From assembly GCA_003248755.1 (NCBI GenBank), contig QFQW01000007.1, forward strand, positions 1 through 64,000: a stretch of DNA of 64,000 nt, read 5' to 3'. The notes beneath the pieces were generated by a model. That model saw only the letters and a list, made by a program, of their open reading frames with translations, ran no database searches and was not told the DNA's origin. This stretch comes from Chryseobacterium sp. (GTDB taxonomy: Bacteria > Bacteroidota > Bacteroidia > Flavobacteriales > Weeksellaceae). A program made the translations under genes and the position numbers. Numbering within the stretch: position 1 is the first letter of the stretch; every line of letters begins with the position of its first letter. Positions 16,726 to 25,988 of this stretch are shown here, piece after piece.

Positions 16726-18099
16726 ATGAAAAAATTAGTTTTAAGTTTAGCTATTCTATCTGTAGCATTAGTTTCCGCACAGAAAAAAGAAATCGCTAAT
16801 GCTGTAAAAGCAGTTGATTCAGGTGACCTTTCAACTGCCAATTCAGAAATATCAAAAGCAGAAGGTATTTTTGGTGATAAGACCTATTTGTTAGAACCTT
16901 CCGTTCTTGAGCAATATTATTATGCAAAAGGATTATCTTTTTTAAAAGCAGGCAAAAATATAGAAGGAGCAGAATATCTTTCTAAAATTAATGCTTTGGG
17001 AACCGAAAATATTTTCACAGGAAAAGATGCTGAAAAGAACAAGGTATATTTTGTTGGAAAAGATGCCGCTGACAAATTTGGGAATGGCATTTCTCTTAAA
17101 GAAGAAAAATACAAGCCAAGTCTTGCCGAGAAAGTTAGAAACAGTGTGAACTCTCTTTTGCAAACAGCTAGTACGGAAGCAACAAAAGAATATAGTGCAA
17201 AAAATTACGATAAAGCAGGCGAAAAGTTTTCAGAAACTTACTATCTATTAAAAGCAGGTGGGCAAGATAACAAAACTTATCTTTATTATTCAGGGATTGC
17301 TTATGCTCAATCAACTAGCAACAAAGCTAAAGCTGTCGAAATTCTTTCTTCATTAATCAAGTCTGGTTATACAGGAGAAGAAACGATTTATACTGCTAAG
17401 AATGTAAAATCAGGGCAAGTAGAAACTCTTGATAAGGCTGCATTTGATCTCTACAAAAAGACAAGTGATTATACAGATTTCAAAACTGAAAAAACACCAA
17501 GTAAACAAGAAGAACTTTACGAAGTGACTGCATCACTACTATTTGAACAACAAAAATATGAGGAAGCAGCAAAAATTACTGAAGAAGGTCTAAAAAAATT
17601 CCCTAAAAATCAGTCTTTGGCTCAAGTTCAGAGTAATGCTTACTTCAAATCTGGTAAAACGGACCAGTTTGTAAATAATTTAAAAGCAAAAATTGCAGCT
17701 AATCCAAATGACAAAGAAAGTCTATACAACCTAGGAGTGATGCTTAGCAAAGATCCTGCAAAACAAGCTGAAGCAGAAGCAACATTTAAGAAATTAGTGG
17801 ATATTGACCCTAAATTTCCTAATGCTTTAAACAACTTAGTTTTTGCAATTTTGGGCGAAGATGAAGCAGCGATCAATCAGTATAGAGATTTGAAAAAAGC
17901 AGGTAAAATTGATGAAGCTAATAAAGTTCTTGAACAAAGAAGAGCCAGATTTCAAAAAGCTTTGCCTTATGCAGAAAAACTATATGCCAACGATCCTAAC
18001 AACAAAGAAGTTGTAACGCTTCTAAAAGGAATGTATATGACTACTCAAAATACTGCTAAGTACAACGAGTTCAAAGCAAAAGAAACTGCTATGAAATAA
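16726..18099 (+). CDS. secreted TPR-repeat protein
   Basis: A 457-residue protein with a clean signal peptide (MKKLVLSLAILSVALVSAQ, cleavage near residue 19) and several tetratricopeptide-like helical pairs, clearest at residues ~270-360 (QKYEEAAKITEEGLKKFPKN; PNDKESLYNLGVMLSKDP). No membrane segment follows the signal, so it is periplasmic or attached to the outer membrane. TPR proteins act as protein-binding scaffolds; the partner is unknown. It follows gyrA by 20 bases and may share its transcript, ending at the strong terminator at 18105. Confidence 0.88.
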   Translation: MKKLVLSLAILSVALVSAQKKEIANAVKAVDSGDLSTANSEISKAEGIFGDKTYLLEPSVLEQYYYAKGLSFLKAGKNIEGAEYLSKINALGTENIFTGKDAEKNKVYFVGKDAADKFGNGISLKEEKYKPSLAEKVRNSVNSLLQTASTEATKEYSAKNYDKAGEKFSETYYLLKAGGQDNKTYLYYSGIAYAQSTSNKAKAVEILSSLIKSGYTGEETIYTAKNVKSGQVETLDKAAFDLYKKTSDYTDFKTEKTPSKQEELYEVTASLLFEQQKYEEAAKITEEGLKKFPKNQSLAQVQSNAYFKSGKTDQFVNNLKAKIAANPNDKESLYNLGVMLSKDPAKQAEAEATFKKLVDIDPKFPNALNNLVFAILGEDEAAINQYRDLKKAGKIDEANKVLEQRRARFQKALPYAEKLYANDPNNKEVVTLLKGMYMTTQNTAKYNEFKAKETAMK

Positions 18100-18104
18100 A
18101 ATTA

Positions 18105-18130
18105 AAGAAGCCCAAAAGGCTTCTTTTTTT
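18105..18130 (+). terminator. terminator after the TPR gene
   Basis: AAGAAGCC pairs with GGCTTCTT and is followed by a run of T. Confidence 0.9.
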
Positions 18131-18155
18131 GTTTTTATTGCACAAACTAAAAATG

Positions 18156-18163
18156 TATATTTG
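18156..18163 (+). promoter_or_regulatory. -7 promoter element of the transaldolase gene
   Basis: TATATTTG matches TAnnTTTG, 25 bases before the ATG at 18189. A TTG at 18138-18140, 15 bases upstream, is a fair -33 candidate. Confidence 0.6.
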
Positions 18164-18188
18164 TGAATAATTTTTCAAAAAACTTAAT

Positions 18189-18842
18189 ATGAAATTTTTT
18201 ATTGACACAGCCAATTTGGATCAGATCAAAGAAGCTCAGGACTTAGGAGTTCTTGACGGTGTTACAACTAATCCATCATTGATGGCAAAAGAAGGAATAT
18301 CTGGAAAACAAGCTATCAATCAACATTATGTTGACATCTGCAATATTGTTGATGGTGATGTTTCTGCAGAGGTACTTTCTACAACTTATGAAGACATGAT
18401 CAAAGAAGGTGAAGAATTAGCAGCTTTGCACGAAAGAATTGTGGTTAAAATCCCAATGATTAAAGATGGTGTAAAAGCTTTGAAATATTTTTCTGATAAA
18501 GGAATCAAAACAAACTGCACATTAATCTTTTCAGCCGGTCAAGCACTTTTGGCAGCTAAAGCAGGTGCAACTTATGTTTCTCCGTTCTTGGGAAGATTAG
18601 ACGACATCTCTGTTGATGGACTCAACCTAATAGAAGAAATAAGAACTATTTATGATAACTATCTATTTGATACAGAAATCCTAGCAGCTTCTATCAGAAG
18701 TCCAATGCACATCATTAATTGTGCAAAAATCGGAGCAGATGTGATTACTTCTCCTCTAGCATCAATCCTTAATCTACTTAAGCATCCTCTTACAGATTCC
18801 GGATTAGCTCAATTTGTAGCAGATTCTCAAAAATTGGGATAA
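18189..18842 (+). CDS. transaldolase of the short TalC/FSA type
   Basis: A 217-residue member of the short transaldolase family, acting in the non-oxidative pentose phosphate pathway (dihydroxyacetone transfer). The Schiff-base Lys is Lys87 in IVVKIPM. The N-terminal signature is FIDTANLDQIKEAQDLG, and TTNPSLMAKEG (residues ~26-36) is the second signature. At the position where true fructose-6-phosphate aldolases have Tyr, this protein has Phe (SPFLGRLDD, residue ~135), which favours transaldolase over aldolase activity. It has its own promoter and terminator. Confidence 0.92.
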   Translation: MKFFIDTANLDQIKEAQDLGVLDGVTTNPSLMAKEGISGKQAINQHYVDICNIVDGDVSAEVLSTTYEDMIKEGEELAALHERIVVKIPMIKDGVKALKYFSDKGIKTNCTLIFSAGQALLAAKAGATYVSPFLGRLDDISVDGLNLIEEIRTIYDNYLFDTEILAASIRSPMHIINCAKIGADVITSPLASILNLLKHPLTDSGLAQFVADSQKLG

Positions 18843-18860
18843 TAAAATATTACAAAAATA

Positions 18861-18890
18861 AAACCGGACTTTTTTCAGTCCGGTTTTTTT
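18861..18890. terminator. terminator after the transaldolase gene, convergent with mntH
   Basis: AAACCGGACT pairs with AGTCCGGTTT in a 10-bp stem followed by T7. It lies between two convergent genes and has A-rich and T-rich flanks, so it may serve both. Confidence 0.9.
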
Positions 18891-18898
18891 ATTTTCAA

Positions 18899-20233
18899 TT
18901 AAGAAAAAAGCGTTTCTTTTATAAGATAAAGATTGAGAATTATTATAATTCCACTTATTGTCCATGCCAAAATTTTCAGCCATGTTTTATTAGCAAACTC
19001 TCCCATTTTAGCTTTGCTCCCGGTAAACATAACCAAAGGGACAACTGCAAAACTCAGTTGCATAGAAAGAATCACCTGACTGAAAACCAATAATTCAGCC
19101 GTTCCTTTTTCACCATAAAGAATTGAAATAATTAAGGCCGGGATAATAGCAATTAATCTTGTTATTAATCTCCGAACCCAAGGTTTTAATCTGATGTTCA
19201 AGAATCCTTCCATTACAATTTGGCCAGCCAAAGTTCCTGTCAAAGTAGAATTCTGTCCAGAAGCCAACAATGCTACTCCAAAGAAAATACTAGCTAAAGT
19301 AGTTCCCAAAAGCGGTGTTAATAACATATAAGCATCATTAATATCAGCCACATCTTTGTTTCCTGAAGTATGGAAAGTTGCAGCTGAAATGATTAAGATG
19401 GCAGCATTAATAAAAAAAGCTAACATCAGAGATAAACTACTATCCCAAGTAGAGAATTTAAGAGCTTCTTTTTTTCCCTCAGTTGTTCTTGGATAATTTC
19501 TAGTTTGAACAATACTGCTATGCAAATAAAGATTATGAGGCATTACCGTGGCTCCTAAAATCCCGATTGCAATATAAAGCATAGACGGATTTGTGATGAT
19601 TTCTTTCTTTGGAATCAAACCTTCTAGAAGGGGAAAAACATCAGGCTTACTTAGAATAATTTCGTAGAGAAACGATGCAAAAATCACAAATATCAATCCT
19701 CCAACAATACTTTCTATATATCTAAATCCTCTCGATTGTAAAAACAAAATCAGAAAGACATCTATTACCGTAATCACAACGCCAACACTCAACGGTATTC
19801 CAAATAAGAGATTAAGAGCAATTGCAGAACCAATAACTTCTGCTAAATCACAAGCCGCAATCGCAATCTCACAAAAAATCCATAGTATAAAATTGACACT
19901 CGGATGAAAATGGTCTTTACAAGCCTGAGCAAGGTCTCGTTCTGCCACAATTCCCAATTTTACAGATAAATGCTGTAAAATAATTGCAAATAAGTTTGAA
20001 ATTAAAATTACAGATAGCAATGTATATCCGAACTGTGCACCACCAGCAATATCTGTAGCCCAATTTCCAGGATCCATATATCCTACTGCAACCAGTAATC
20101 CCGGTCCAACATAAGCCATGAACTTTTTCCAAGAACTAGCATTTTCCGGAACATTGATACTAGAAAAAACTTCGTGAAGGGAATTTGAACTTTTTTCTTT
20201 TCTCCATCCCCTATTTATGTCTGAGTTATTCAA
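18899..20233 (-). CDS. mntH: Nramp family divalent metal transporter (MntH)
   Basis: A proton-coupled importer of Mn2+ and Fe2+ in the inner membrane. The 444-residue protein has about 11 helices. The metal-site motifs are DPGNWATDIAGGAQFGYTL near residue 57 (DPGN, helix 1) and MPHNLYLHSS near residue 232 (MPH, helix 6). The only start compatible with the promoter and with homologous N-termini is a TTG at 20231-20233; no in-frame ATG precedes the first helix by a usual distance. The promoter has both elements, which supports this start. No Fur- or MntR-like box was recognised. Confidence 0.93.
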   Translation of the reverse strand: MNNSDINRGWRKEKSSNSLHEVFSSINVPENASSWKKFMAYVGPGLLVAVGYMDPGNWATDIAGGAQFGYTLLSVILISNLFAIILQHLSVKLGIVAERDLAQACKDHFHPSVNFILWIFCEIAIAACDLAEVIGSAIALNLLFGIPLSVGVVITVIDVFLILFLQSRGFRYIESIVGGLIFVIFASFLYEIILSKPDVFPLLEGLIPKKEIITNPSMLYIAIGILGATVMPHNLYLHSSIVQTRNYPRTTEGKKEALKFSTWDSSLSLMLAFFINAAILIISAATFHTSGNKDVADINDAYMLLTPLLGTTLASIFFGVALLASGQNSTLTGTLAGQIVMEGFLNIRLKPWVRRLITRLIAIIPALIISILYGEKGTAELLVFSQVILSMQLSFAVVPLVMFTGSKAKMGEFANKTWLKILAWTISGIIIILNLYLIKETLFS

Positions 20234-20260
20234 ATAATTAACATTGTTAGATTAGACTAA

Positions 20261-20291
20261 CAAATTTAACAATAGTTTTCTTAACTCACAA
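20261..20291 (-). promoter_or_regulatory. complete -33/-7 promoter of mntH
   Basis: Minus-strand -7 element TAAATTTG at 20261-20268 and -33 TTG at 20289-20291, spaced by 20 bases, the expected Bacteroidota arrangement. The predicted leader before the TTG start is about 20 bases. Confidence 0.75.
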
Positions 20292-20297
20292 TAAGAC

Positions 20298-20327
20298 AAT
20301 AAAAAAACTGCCAAATCTTGGCAGTTT
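20298..20327 (-). terminator. terminator of the DUF937-OmpA gene
   Basis: On the minus strand AAACTGCC pairs with GGCAGTTT and runs into seven T. It overlaps the far upstream side of the mntH promoter region. Confidence 0.85.
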
Positions 20328-20350
20328 ATATTAATTCGAAATTATATTTT

Positions 20351-21646
20351 TTACTTTACAAATCTTACAGCTGTTTTTCTGTCAGATTCTCTTTCTTTAT
20401 CAGAAGCTTCAGCAGGAACTTTTGCAAATTTAGAACCATAACCTTCTGCTTCTGTAACTTGAGAAGAATTGAGTGCAGACTTCACAGTATTTGCTCTATC
20501 ACCTGATAATTTGAGATTAGTATTAGCATCGCCTTTTTTATCGGTATAAGCTCCGATTTTAATTTTAGCATCAGGAAACTCTGCAAGAATTAATTTAAGA
20601 TTATCCAACTGAACTTGAGATTCTGGAGTTAGAACTGCTTTTCCAAATTCAAAATTTAAATTATCAAAATTGAACCATTTGTCTTTCAACTGAGCTTCAG
20701 TTGAATTCTTGTAATCATCAGACTTTAAGAAATTAACAATTTGGTCTTCAATTCCTCCTTTGTATGCTTGTAAAGTCTTTCCGCTTGGCAATGTTACGAC
20801 CATAGTTTCTCTTACAACTCCAACTGTATCTCCCGCAGCATTTGTAGAATCTGTCTCAACTACCGTTGAATCAACCGTTGTTGCCGGTACTGTTGTTTCT
20901 ACTTTTTTGTCACATTGCTTCCATAAAAACCAACCTAAAAGCAACAATAAAAGTAATGGTAACAACCATTTCCAAATACTTCCTCCTGAATGGTTATCGG
21001 AAACAATCTCGTGAGTAGTTCCACTTCTTGTGACATCAATTTTTGGAGTTTCAGGAACCGGAATATCTTGAACTTCATTAGCTGGTGTATTTGGCGGAAT
21101 ATTGATTTTTTCTTCATCCGTTCCAAACCAATTCCCTAAACCTAAAGATCCCAAACTAAATCCGGCAGGTAATAAGGAATAGAGGAAACCTTTTTGATCA
21201 TTCAATAAATTTCCAAAAGATGAAATATCAACGTTATTATCATTGATATATTTTCCCAAACTCCCGGCAGTTGCACCAGTTACAAGATTCAGAACTGAGT
21301 TTGTAGATTCGTTACTTATTCCAGCAAAATTTGAGACTGAACTTGTTAATGCGGCCTGTTTATCTCCGCCCCCAAAAATCATATTAAGGATTTTTGAGAT
21401 TAAAGTGTCATTTTCTCCAAGATTACCAACAACACCTGATAAGGTGCCCGAAGAAGCTACTTCTTTTAAAGTGGTAAAAAGATCCGATTGTGCATGTGAA
21501 TTTGCAAAACCGCCGATAACAGCCGGTAATAAAGCCGAAATAGCTTTGGAAATACCTGACTCACTTTCTCCAAGTTGAGTAGCAGTTTGAGACACAACAT
21601 TAGATCCCAACTGGCTTTTGATAAGATCGATTAAATTAATTGACAT
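20351..21646 (-). CDS. DUF937 - membrane helix - OmpA domain fusion protein
   Basis: A 431-residue three-part protein. Residues ~1-150 match DUF937 (SQTATQLGESESGISKAISA, GGGDKQAAL), with no signal peptide. A single very hydrophobic helix lies at residues ~225-243 (WKWLLPLLLLLLLGWFLW). Residues ~315-431 form an OmpA/Pal peptidoglycan-binding domain (FEFGKAVLTPESQVQLDNL; the GAYTDKKGDANTNLKLSGDRA stretch has the Asp and Arg that bind diaminopimelate). The layout predicts DUF937 in the cytoplasm and OmpA in the periplasm, so the protein would tie the inner membrane to the cell wall. The role of DUF937 is unknown. It is monocistronic. Confidence 0.88.
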   Translation of the reverse strand: MSINLIDLIKSQLGSNVVSQTATQLGESESGISKAISALLPAVIGGFANSHAQSDLFTTLKEVASSGTLSGVVGNLGENDTLISKILNMIFGGGDKQAALTSSVSNFAGISNESTNSVLNLVTGATAGSLGKYINDNNVDISSFGNLLNDQKGFLYSLLPAGFSLGSLGLGNWFGTDEEKINIPPNTPANEVQDIPVPETPKIDVTRSGTTHEIVSDNHSGGSIWKWLLPLLLLLLLGWFLWKQCDKKVETTVPATTVDSTVVETDSTNAAGDTVGVVRETMVVTLPSGKTLQAYKGGIEDQIVNFLKSDDYKNSTEAQLKDKWFNFDNLNFEFGKAVLTPESQVQLDNLKLILAEFPDAKIKIGAYTDKKGDANTNLKLSGDRANTVKSALNSSQVTEAEGYGSKFAKVPAEASDKERESDRKTAVRFVK

Positions 21647-21790
21647 ACTAGTTTATTTTTGTGATTGATGTTTGTAATATTACCAAATATTAATCCACAT
21701 TATTTAATTATTAATAATTTTAATAAAACTTTAACAGAATGAAATTTAACTTCCAATTATTATTTTAGATAAATATTATTAATACAAATA

Positions 21791-21817
21791 AAAAATCCGA
21801 AGAAAGTCTTCGGATTT
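21791..21817 (-). terminator. terminator of proS
   Basis: AAATCCGAAGA pairs with TCTTCGGATTT in an 11-bp stem; on the minus strand it runs into T6. Confidence 0.88.
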
Positions 21818-21839
21818 AAAAATATTCAAAATATTATAT

Positions 21840-23315
21840 TTAGTAAGATTTAGCAAAAACGACCCTTTGTTTTGATGGTTTTCCTGATATTAATGATATA
21901 CCATCTTCCAATTCATTATTCAAAGGAATACATCTAATGGTTGCTTTTGTTTCTTGTTTGATCTGCTCTTCTTCTTCTTCAGTTCCGTCCCAATGTGCAA
22001 GGATAAATCCTCCTTTTTCTTCCAAGACTTTTTTGAACTCTTCGTAAGAATCAACTTTTGTGATATTTTCTTCACGGAAAGTCAAAGCTTTGTTATAAAT
22101 GTCTTTTTGAATCGTTTGAAGTAATTCTTCGATATAATTTTCTAATCCATCAATTGAAACTGATTCTTTCGTCAAATTATCACGTCTTGCTAATTCAACT
22201 GTTTTATTTTCAAGATCTCTTGGTCCCATTGCAATTCTCAAAGGAACACCTTTCAATTCGTACTCAGCGAATTTCCAGCCCGGCTTGTTCTGAGTATCAT
22301 CATCAAACTTCACAGAAATTCCTTTCGTTCTCAGTTTGGTCTGAATATCCAAAGCCACTTCACTGATCTGAGCCAATTGTTCCTCACCTTTGAAAATAGG
22401 GACAATCACCACTTGAATCGGCGCCAAAGTTGGAGGCAAAACCAAACCTAAATCATCAGAATGAGTCATGATCAAAGCTCCCATCAGTCTTGTTGAAGTT
22501 CCCCAAGATGTTCCCCAAGCATGCTCTATTTTCCCTTCTCTTGTTGTGAATTTCACATCAAAAGCCTTTCCGAAATTCTGCCCAAGGAAATGCGAAGTTC
22601 CAGCCTGTAATGCTTTTCCGTCCTGCATCATAGCTTCGATACAGTAAGTTTCATCTGCTCCAGCAAATCTTTCCGAAGGTGATTTGATTCCTCTGATAAC
22701 CGGAATTGCCATAAAGTCTTCTGCAAATTTTGCATATACTTCCAGCATTTTTTCAGTTTCCTCTACAGCCTCATCTTTTGTAGCGTGAGCTGTGTGCCCT
22801 TCTTGCCAAAGGAATTCGGCAGTCCTAAGGAACAATCTTGTTCTCATTTCCCATCTTACAACATTCGCCCATTGATTGATCAAAATCGGTAAATCCCTGT
22901 AGGACTGAATCCAATTTTTATATGTATTCCAAATAATTGCTTCAGAAGTTGGACGTACGATAAGTTCTTCTTCCAATTTAGCTTCCGGATCAACAATTAG
23001 TTTTCCCGGATTATCCGGATCATTTTTTAATCTGTAATGTGTTACCACGGCACATTCTTTGGCAAAACCTTCCGCATTTTTTTCTTCAGCTTCAAAGAGG
23101 CTTTTGGGAACAAAAAGAGGAAAATAAGCATTTTGGTGTCCGGTTTCTTTGAATTTTTTATCCATCTCGTCACGCATTTTTTCCCAAATTGCATAACCAT
23201 ACGGTTTTATAACCATACATCCTCTAACCCCCGAATTCTCTGCTAAATCTGCTTTAACAACCAATTCATTATACCATTTGCTATAATCTTCTGCTCTTGA
23301 TGTTAATTTTGCCAT
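21840..23315 (-). CDS. proS: prolyl-tRNA synthetase, archaeal/eukaryotic type
   Basis: ProRS charges tRNA-Pro. The start at 23315 (MAKLTSRAEDYSKWYNELVV) is preferred over an in-frame ATG 36 codons upstream, because this is the standard N-terminus of the family and the extra residues are not like any domain; the size is then 491 residues, normal for this type. Class II motifs are visible: RPTSEAIIWNTYKNWIQSYR (motif 2 region, residue ~135), VRWEMRTRLFLRTAEFLWQEGHT (~165) and HAWGTSWGTSTRLMGALIMTH (motif 3, ~275). It lacks the bacterial editing insert and has the C-terminal extension of the archaeal-type enzyme, usual in Bacteroidota. Confidence 0.96.
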   Translation of the reverse strand: MAKLTSRAEDYSKWYNELVVKADLAENSGVRGCMVIKPYGYAIWEKMRDEMDKKFKETGHQNAYFPLFVPKSLFEAEEKNAEGFAKECAVVTHYRLKNDPDNPGKLIVDPEAKLEEELIVRPTSEAIIWNTYKNWIQSYRDLPILINQWANVVRWEMRTRLFLRTAEFLWQEGHTAHATKDEAVEETEKMLEVYAKFAEDFMAIPVIRGIKSPSERFAGADETYCIEAMMQDGKALQAGTSHFLGQNFGKAFDVKFTTREGKIEHAWGTSWGTSTRLMGALIMTHSDDLGLVLPPTLAPIQVVIVPIFKGEEQLAQISEVALDIQTKLRTKGISVKFDDDTQNKPGWKFAEYELKGVPLRIAMGPRDLENKTVELARRDNLTKESVSIDGLENYIEELLQTIQKDIYNKALTFREENITKVDSYEEFKKVLEEKGGFILAHWDGTEEEEEQIKQETKATIRCIPLNNELEDGISLISGKPSKQRVVFAKSY

Positions 23316-23433
23316 AAATTTTTTTGATATGATTTTAACTTTTTTAACTTTTTCTAATCTAAATAAAAAGCCTAATTTTACACGTATTTTTAAGATTTTA
23401 AATGGTATAGAATTTGGTCTCATTTAAGAAATG

Positions 23434-23441
23434 CAAATATA
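23434..23441 (-). promoter_or_regulatory. candidate -7 promoter element of proS
   Basis: Minus-strand TATATTTG matches the consensus, but it implies a leader of about 115 bases before the preferred proS start. No -33 partner was seen. Confidence 0.35.
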
Positions 23442-23464
23442 GGAAACTTAATACTTCTCATAAA

Positions 23465-24490
23465 ATGAAAAATATCAACAATACAAGCTTAATAAATTTT
23501 ATTAAATCAAAAGGTTTAATATTAATTTCCAGTAGCTTTCTTTTGACTTCTTGCGTCATCTATACAGGAGGTTATTCTGAAACTGATGGTGTTTACTATG
23601 ATCCTAACAAGGATTCCCTTCCTGCAGGTTCATATTCAGGAAATTATGGTAATCAGGTTGATGATTATTATAATTATCAAGATACTTATCCCAGTATTTA
23701 TGAAAATAACCAACAAAATATTCAAGATCAGCAAAACAGATACAGCTTAAGCAACGATTCTGATTGGGGTACTTTTACAGGCACAGAAACTAATTATACC
23801 AATTTTAATAATTGGGGTTATGGTGGCTTCGGATGGGGCGGCTATGGTGGATGGGGATATCCTGGCTATAGTTTCTATGGTGGTTGGAACAGCCCTTTTA
23901 ATTCATGGGGTTGGGGGTTAGGCTTTGGCTGGGGATGGGGAAGCTCATTCTACTCACCTTGGGGATGGGGCGGAGGTTTCTATGATCCATTCTGGGGATA
24001 TGGTTATGGCGGCTGGGGCGGCTATTATGGACATAGTTATTATAGACCTTCTTATAACAGATCAGGAGCTAATGGCAGCAGATTAGGAGGAATGATGCCA
24101 CAAGGAAGAGTTGGAAGAAACACGAATGGTTTCCAAGGAATTAATAACAGTGGATTCCGAACTCCTTCTAGAATTGCAGGAAATAATAATGGTAATATTA
24201 GAATTCCAAACAATGGAAATATCAGAACTTACCCTAATGGAGTAAGACCTAATAACGGAGGAGTTAGAACATTTCCTAACAACGGAGGAATAAGAACACA
24301 ATCTAACTATCCTAATAATGGCGGTATAAGAACAAATCAAAGCGGAGGTTTCCGAAATGACAGTTATAATGCACCTACAAGATCTAGTGGCAATTCTGGA
24401 GGTTTCAACTCCGGAGGAGGTTTTAGATCAGGTGGTTCATCTGGCGGTGGCGGTGGAATGAGATCTGGCGGCGGTGGCGGAAGAAGATAA
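23465..24490 (+). CDS. glycine/tryptophan-rich lipoprotein
   Basis: A 341-residue protein. The start at 23465 (MKNINNTSLINF) is preferred over an upstream in-frame start because the lipoprotein signal follows at the expected distance: hydrophobic run ILISSSFLLTSC with the lipobox Cys near residue 30. Residues ~115-195 are Gly/Trp/Tyr/Phe repeats (GWGGYGGWGYPG, FGWGWGSSFYSPWGWGGG). Residues ~215-300 carry imperfect repeats of the NNGGIRT type, and the end is Gly/Ser-rich. Such proteins are abundant in Chryseobacterium and are expected at the cell surface; no enzymatic domain is seen. The next gene (a barrel protein) starts 43 bases later on the same strand. Confidence 0.8.
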   Translation: MKNINNTSLINFIKSKGLILISSSFLLTSCVIYTGGYSETDGVYYDPNKDSLPAGSYSGNYGNQVDDYYNYQDTYPSIYENNQQNIQDQQNRYSLSNDSDWGTFTGTETNYTNFNNWGYGGFGWGGYGGWGYPGYSFYGGWNSPFNSWGWGLGFGWGWGSSFYSPWGWGGGFYDPFWGYGYGGWGGYYGHSYYRPSYNRSGANGSRLGGMMPQGRVGRNTNGFQGINNSGFRTPSRIAGNNNGNIRIPNNGNIRTYPNGVRPNNGGVRTFPNNGGIRTQSNYPNNGGIRTNQSGGFRNDSYNAPTRSSGNSGGFNSGGGFRSGGSSGGGGGMRSGGGGGRR

Positions 24491-24533
24491 TTAATTATCA
24501 TCAATTATTTAATAAAAAACATTTAATATAGTA

Positions 24534-25946
24534 ATGCTTAAAAGAACTTTATTACTCGTCAGCATTCCTGTTTCCTTTCTTTACCTTAAAGGTCAGGATG
24601 TATCAGTAATTACAAACACAGTTGATGTATATTCCGGAAATCCTATAAATGGAACTGCTAAGTATAATGCAATGGCAGGATCCATGGGTGCTTTGGGAGG
24701 AGATGTTTCATCAGCAAATATCAACCCTGCCGGCATTGGGGTTTTTATCACTAATGATCTAAATTTAACATTAGGAATTAATAATAATAAAAACACTACA
24801 ACTTTCAATAATTCGGGATTTAAGAATACCAATAATTATACAGATCTTACATATAGCGGAGGTGTTTTGACATTCAACTTGAATGATACCGGTTCCAAAT
24901 GGAAGTTTGTAAATATTGGAGTTAATTATTCTACTCAATCTCTTGATAATGTTTCCAGATCTGCAGGTAATCAGAATATCAAAATTATAGATGATTTTTC
25001 ACTTCCTGACAAGACTATAAATTACACATATCAAGGTCATCAATATGAAAGATATGGAGATCAATCAAAATTTAATATTGCGGTTGGTACTAATTATGAT
25101 AACAAGCTTTATTTCGGAGCAGGTCTTAATTTCCATAATTCATATTTAAGACAATATGATAGTGCCAATTTTTTCTCAGATTATGATAATACATCGTTAA
25201 TCTATGATAAACAATATACTGGTTATGAAGAGCACGCTGATGGATTCTCTGCAAATATTGGGATGATTGCAAAAGTGAGTAACCAGTTACGTGTTGGTCT
25301 AGCTTTGGAGACGCCTACCTGGTGGACAATTGACAGAGTTTACAATCAATATGATTTTGATCAAAGTGACGAAACATATTCAGAAGATAGAAAGCTTTCT
25401 ACACCTATGAAAGCGACCGTGAGTTTAGCTTTTGTTCCAAATAAAAACTTCTCACTGAATGTTGATTATATCCAAGGTGTAACAAAACCAAAATACAAAG
25501 AATATGGGCCTGCCGAACAAGAATTAAATGGATTCTTCAGCGATGCTTATAAAAACTCTTCTGAAGTAAGAGTGGGTGCAGAATATAGGATCGCAGACTT
25601 TAGGTTGAGAGGTGGTTATGCTTATCAAGGAAATAGTTTTGATAATCTATCTTTAGCAGCTTATAATAATGATGGATCAATTTCCAATCAGTCCTACTCT
25701 AATCTTTTCGTAGCAAAACGTAATGTGATTGGCGCCGGTATTGGTTATGATTTCAAAGCATTTTACATAGATGCCTCTTACCAAAACATCTCTTCCGAAT
25801 ATTCCAGCCCTTTTCTTCAAGGAAACGTTGATTATAACTCGGGGTATTTCAATGGAGGTTTTGATGTCAATAGTGATGCTTATGCTGTTTCAAAAGTGAA
25901 AAACAATAGAAGTAATTTCTTTATTACGGTAGGTTGGAAATTTTAA
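24534..25946 (+). CDS. outer-membrane barrel protein of the OmpP1/FadL-like (hemin receptor-named) family
   Basis: A 470-residue protein with a signal peptide (MLKRTLLLVSIPVSFLYLKG, then QDVSVI). The N-terminal plug-like motif NAMAGSMGALGGDVSSANINPAGIGVF (residues ~43-69; only key residues given) is the family signature of FadL/TodX-like transporters in Bacteroidota, often labelled hemin receptor without proof. The remainder alternates beta-strand patterns and ends in Phe (VGWKF), as outer-membrane barrels do. The substrate is unknown; small hydrophobic molecules are usual in the family. It follows the glycine-rich lipoprotein gene and is closed by a strong terminator. Confidence 0.82.
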   Translation: MLKRTLLLVSIPVSFLYLKGQDVSVITNTVDVYSGNPINGTAKYNAMAGSMGALGGDVSSANINPAGIGVFITNDLNLTLGINNNKNTTTFNNSGFKNTNNYTDLTYSGGVLTFNLNDTGSKWKFVNIGVNYSTQSLDNVSRSAGNQNIKIIDDFSLPDKTINYTYQGHQYERYGDQSKFNIAVGTNYDNKLYFGAGLNFHNSYLRQYDSANFFSDYDNTSLIYDKQYTGYEEHADGFSANIGMIAKVSNQLRVGLALETPTWWTIDRVYNQYDFDQSDETYSEDRKLSTPMKATVSLAFVPNKNFSLNVDYIQGVTKPKYKEYGPAEQELNGFFSDAYKNSSEVRVGAEYRIADFRLRGGYAYQGNSFDNLSLAAYNNDGSISNQSYSNLFVAKRNVIGAGIGYDFKAFYIDASYQNISSEYSSPFLQGNVDYNSGYFNGGFDVNSDAYAVSKVKNNRSNFFITVGWKF

Positions 25947-25958
25947 AAAACCTGAATA

Positions 25959-25987
25959 AAATCCTACAAGTTAATTTGTAGGATTTT
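25959..25987. terminator. bidirectional terminator between the barrel gene and rsgA
   Basis: AATCCTACAA pairs with TTGTAGGATT, followed by T7, between convergent genes. Confidence 0.9.
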
Positions 25988-25988
25988 T

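Noticed and set aside
23316..23423. 36-codon N-terminal extension of proS
   Set aside because: The standard ProRS N-terminus begins at 23315; the extension is basic and low-complexity and probably the untranslated leader.
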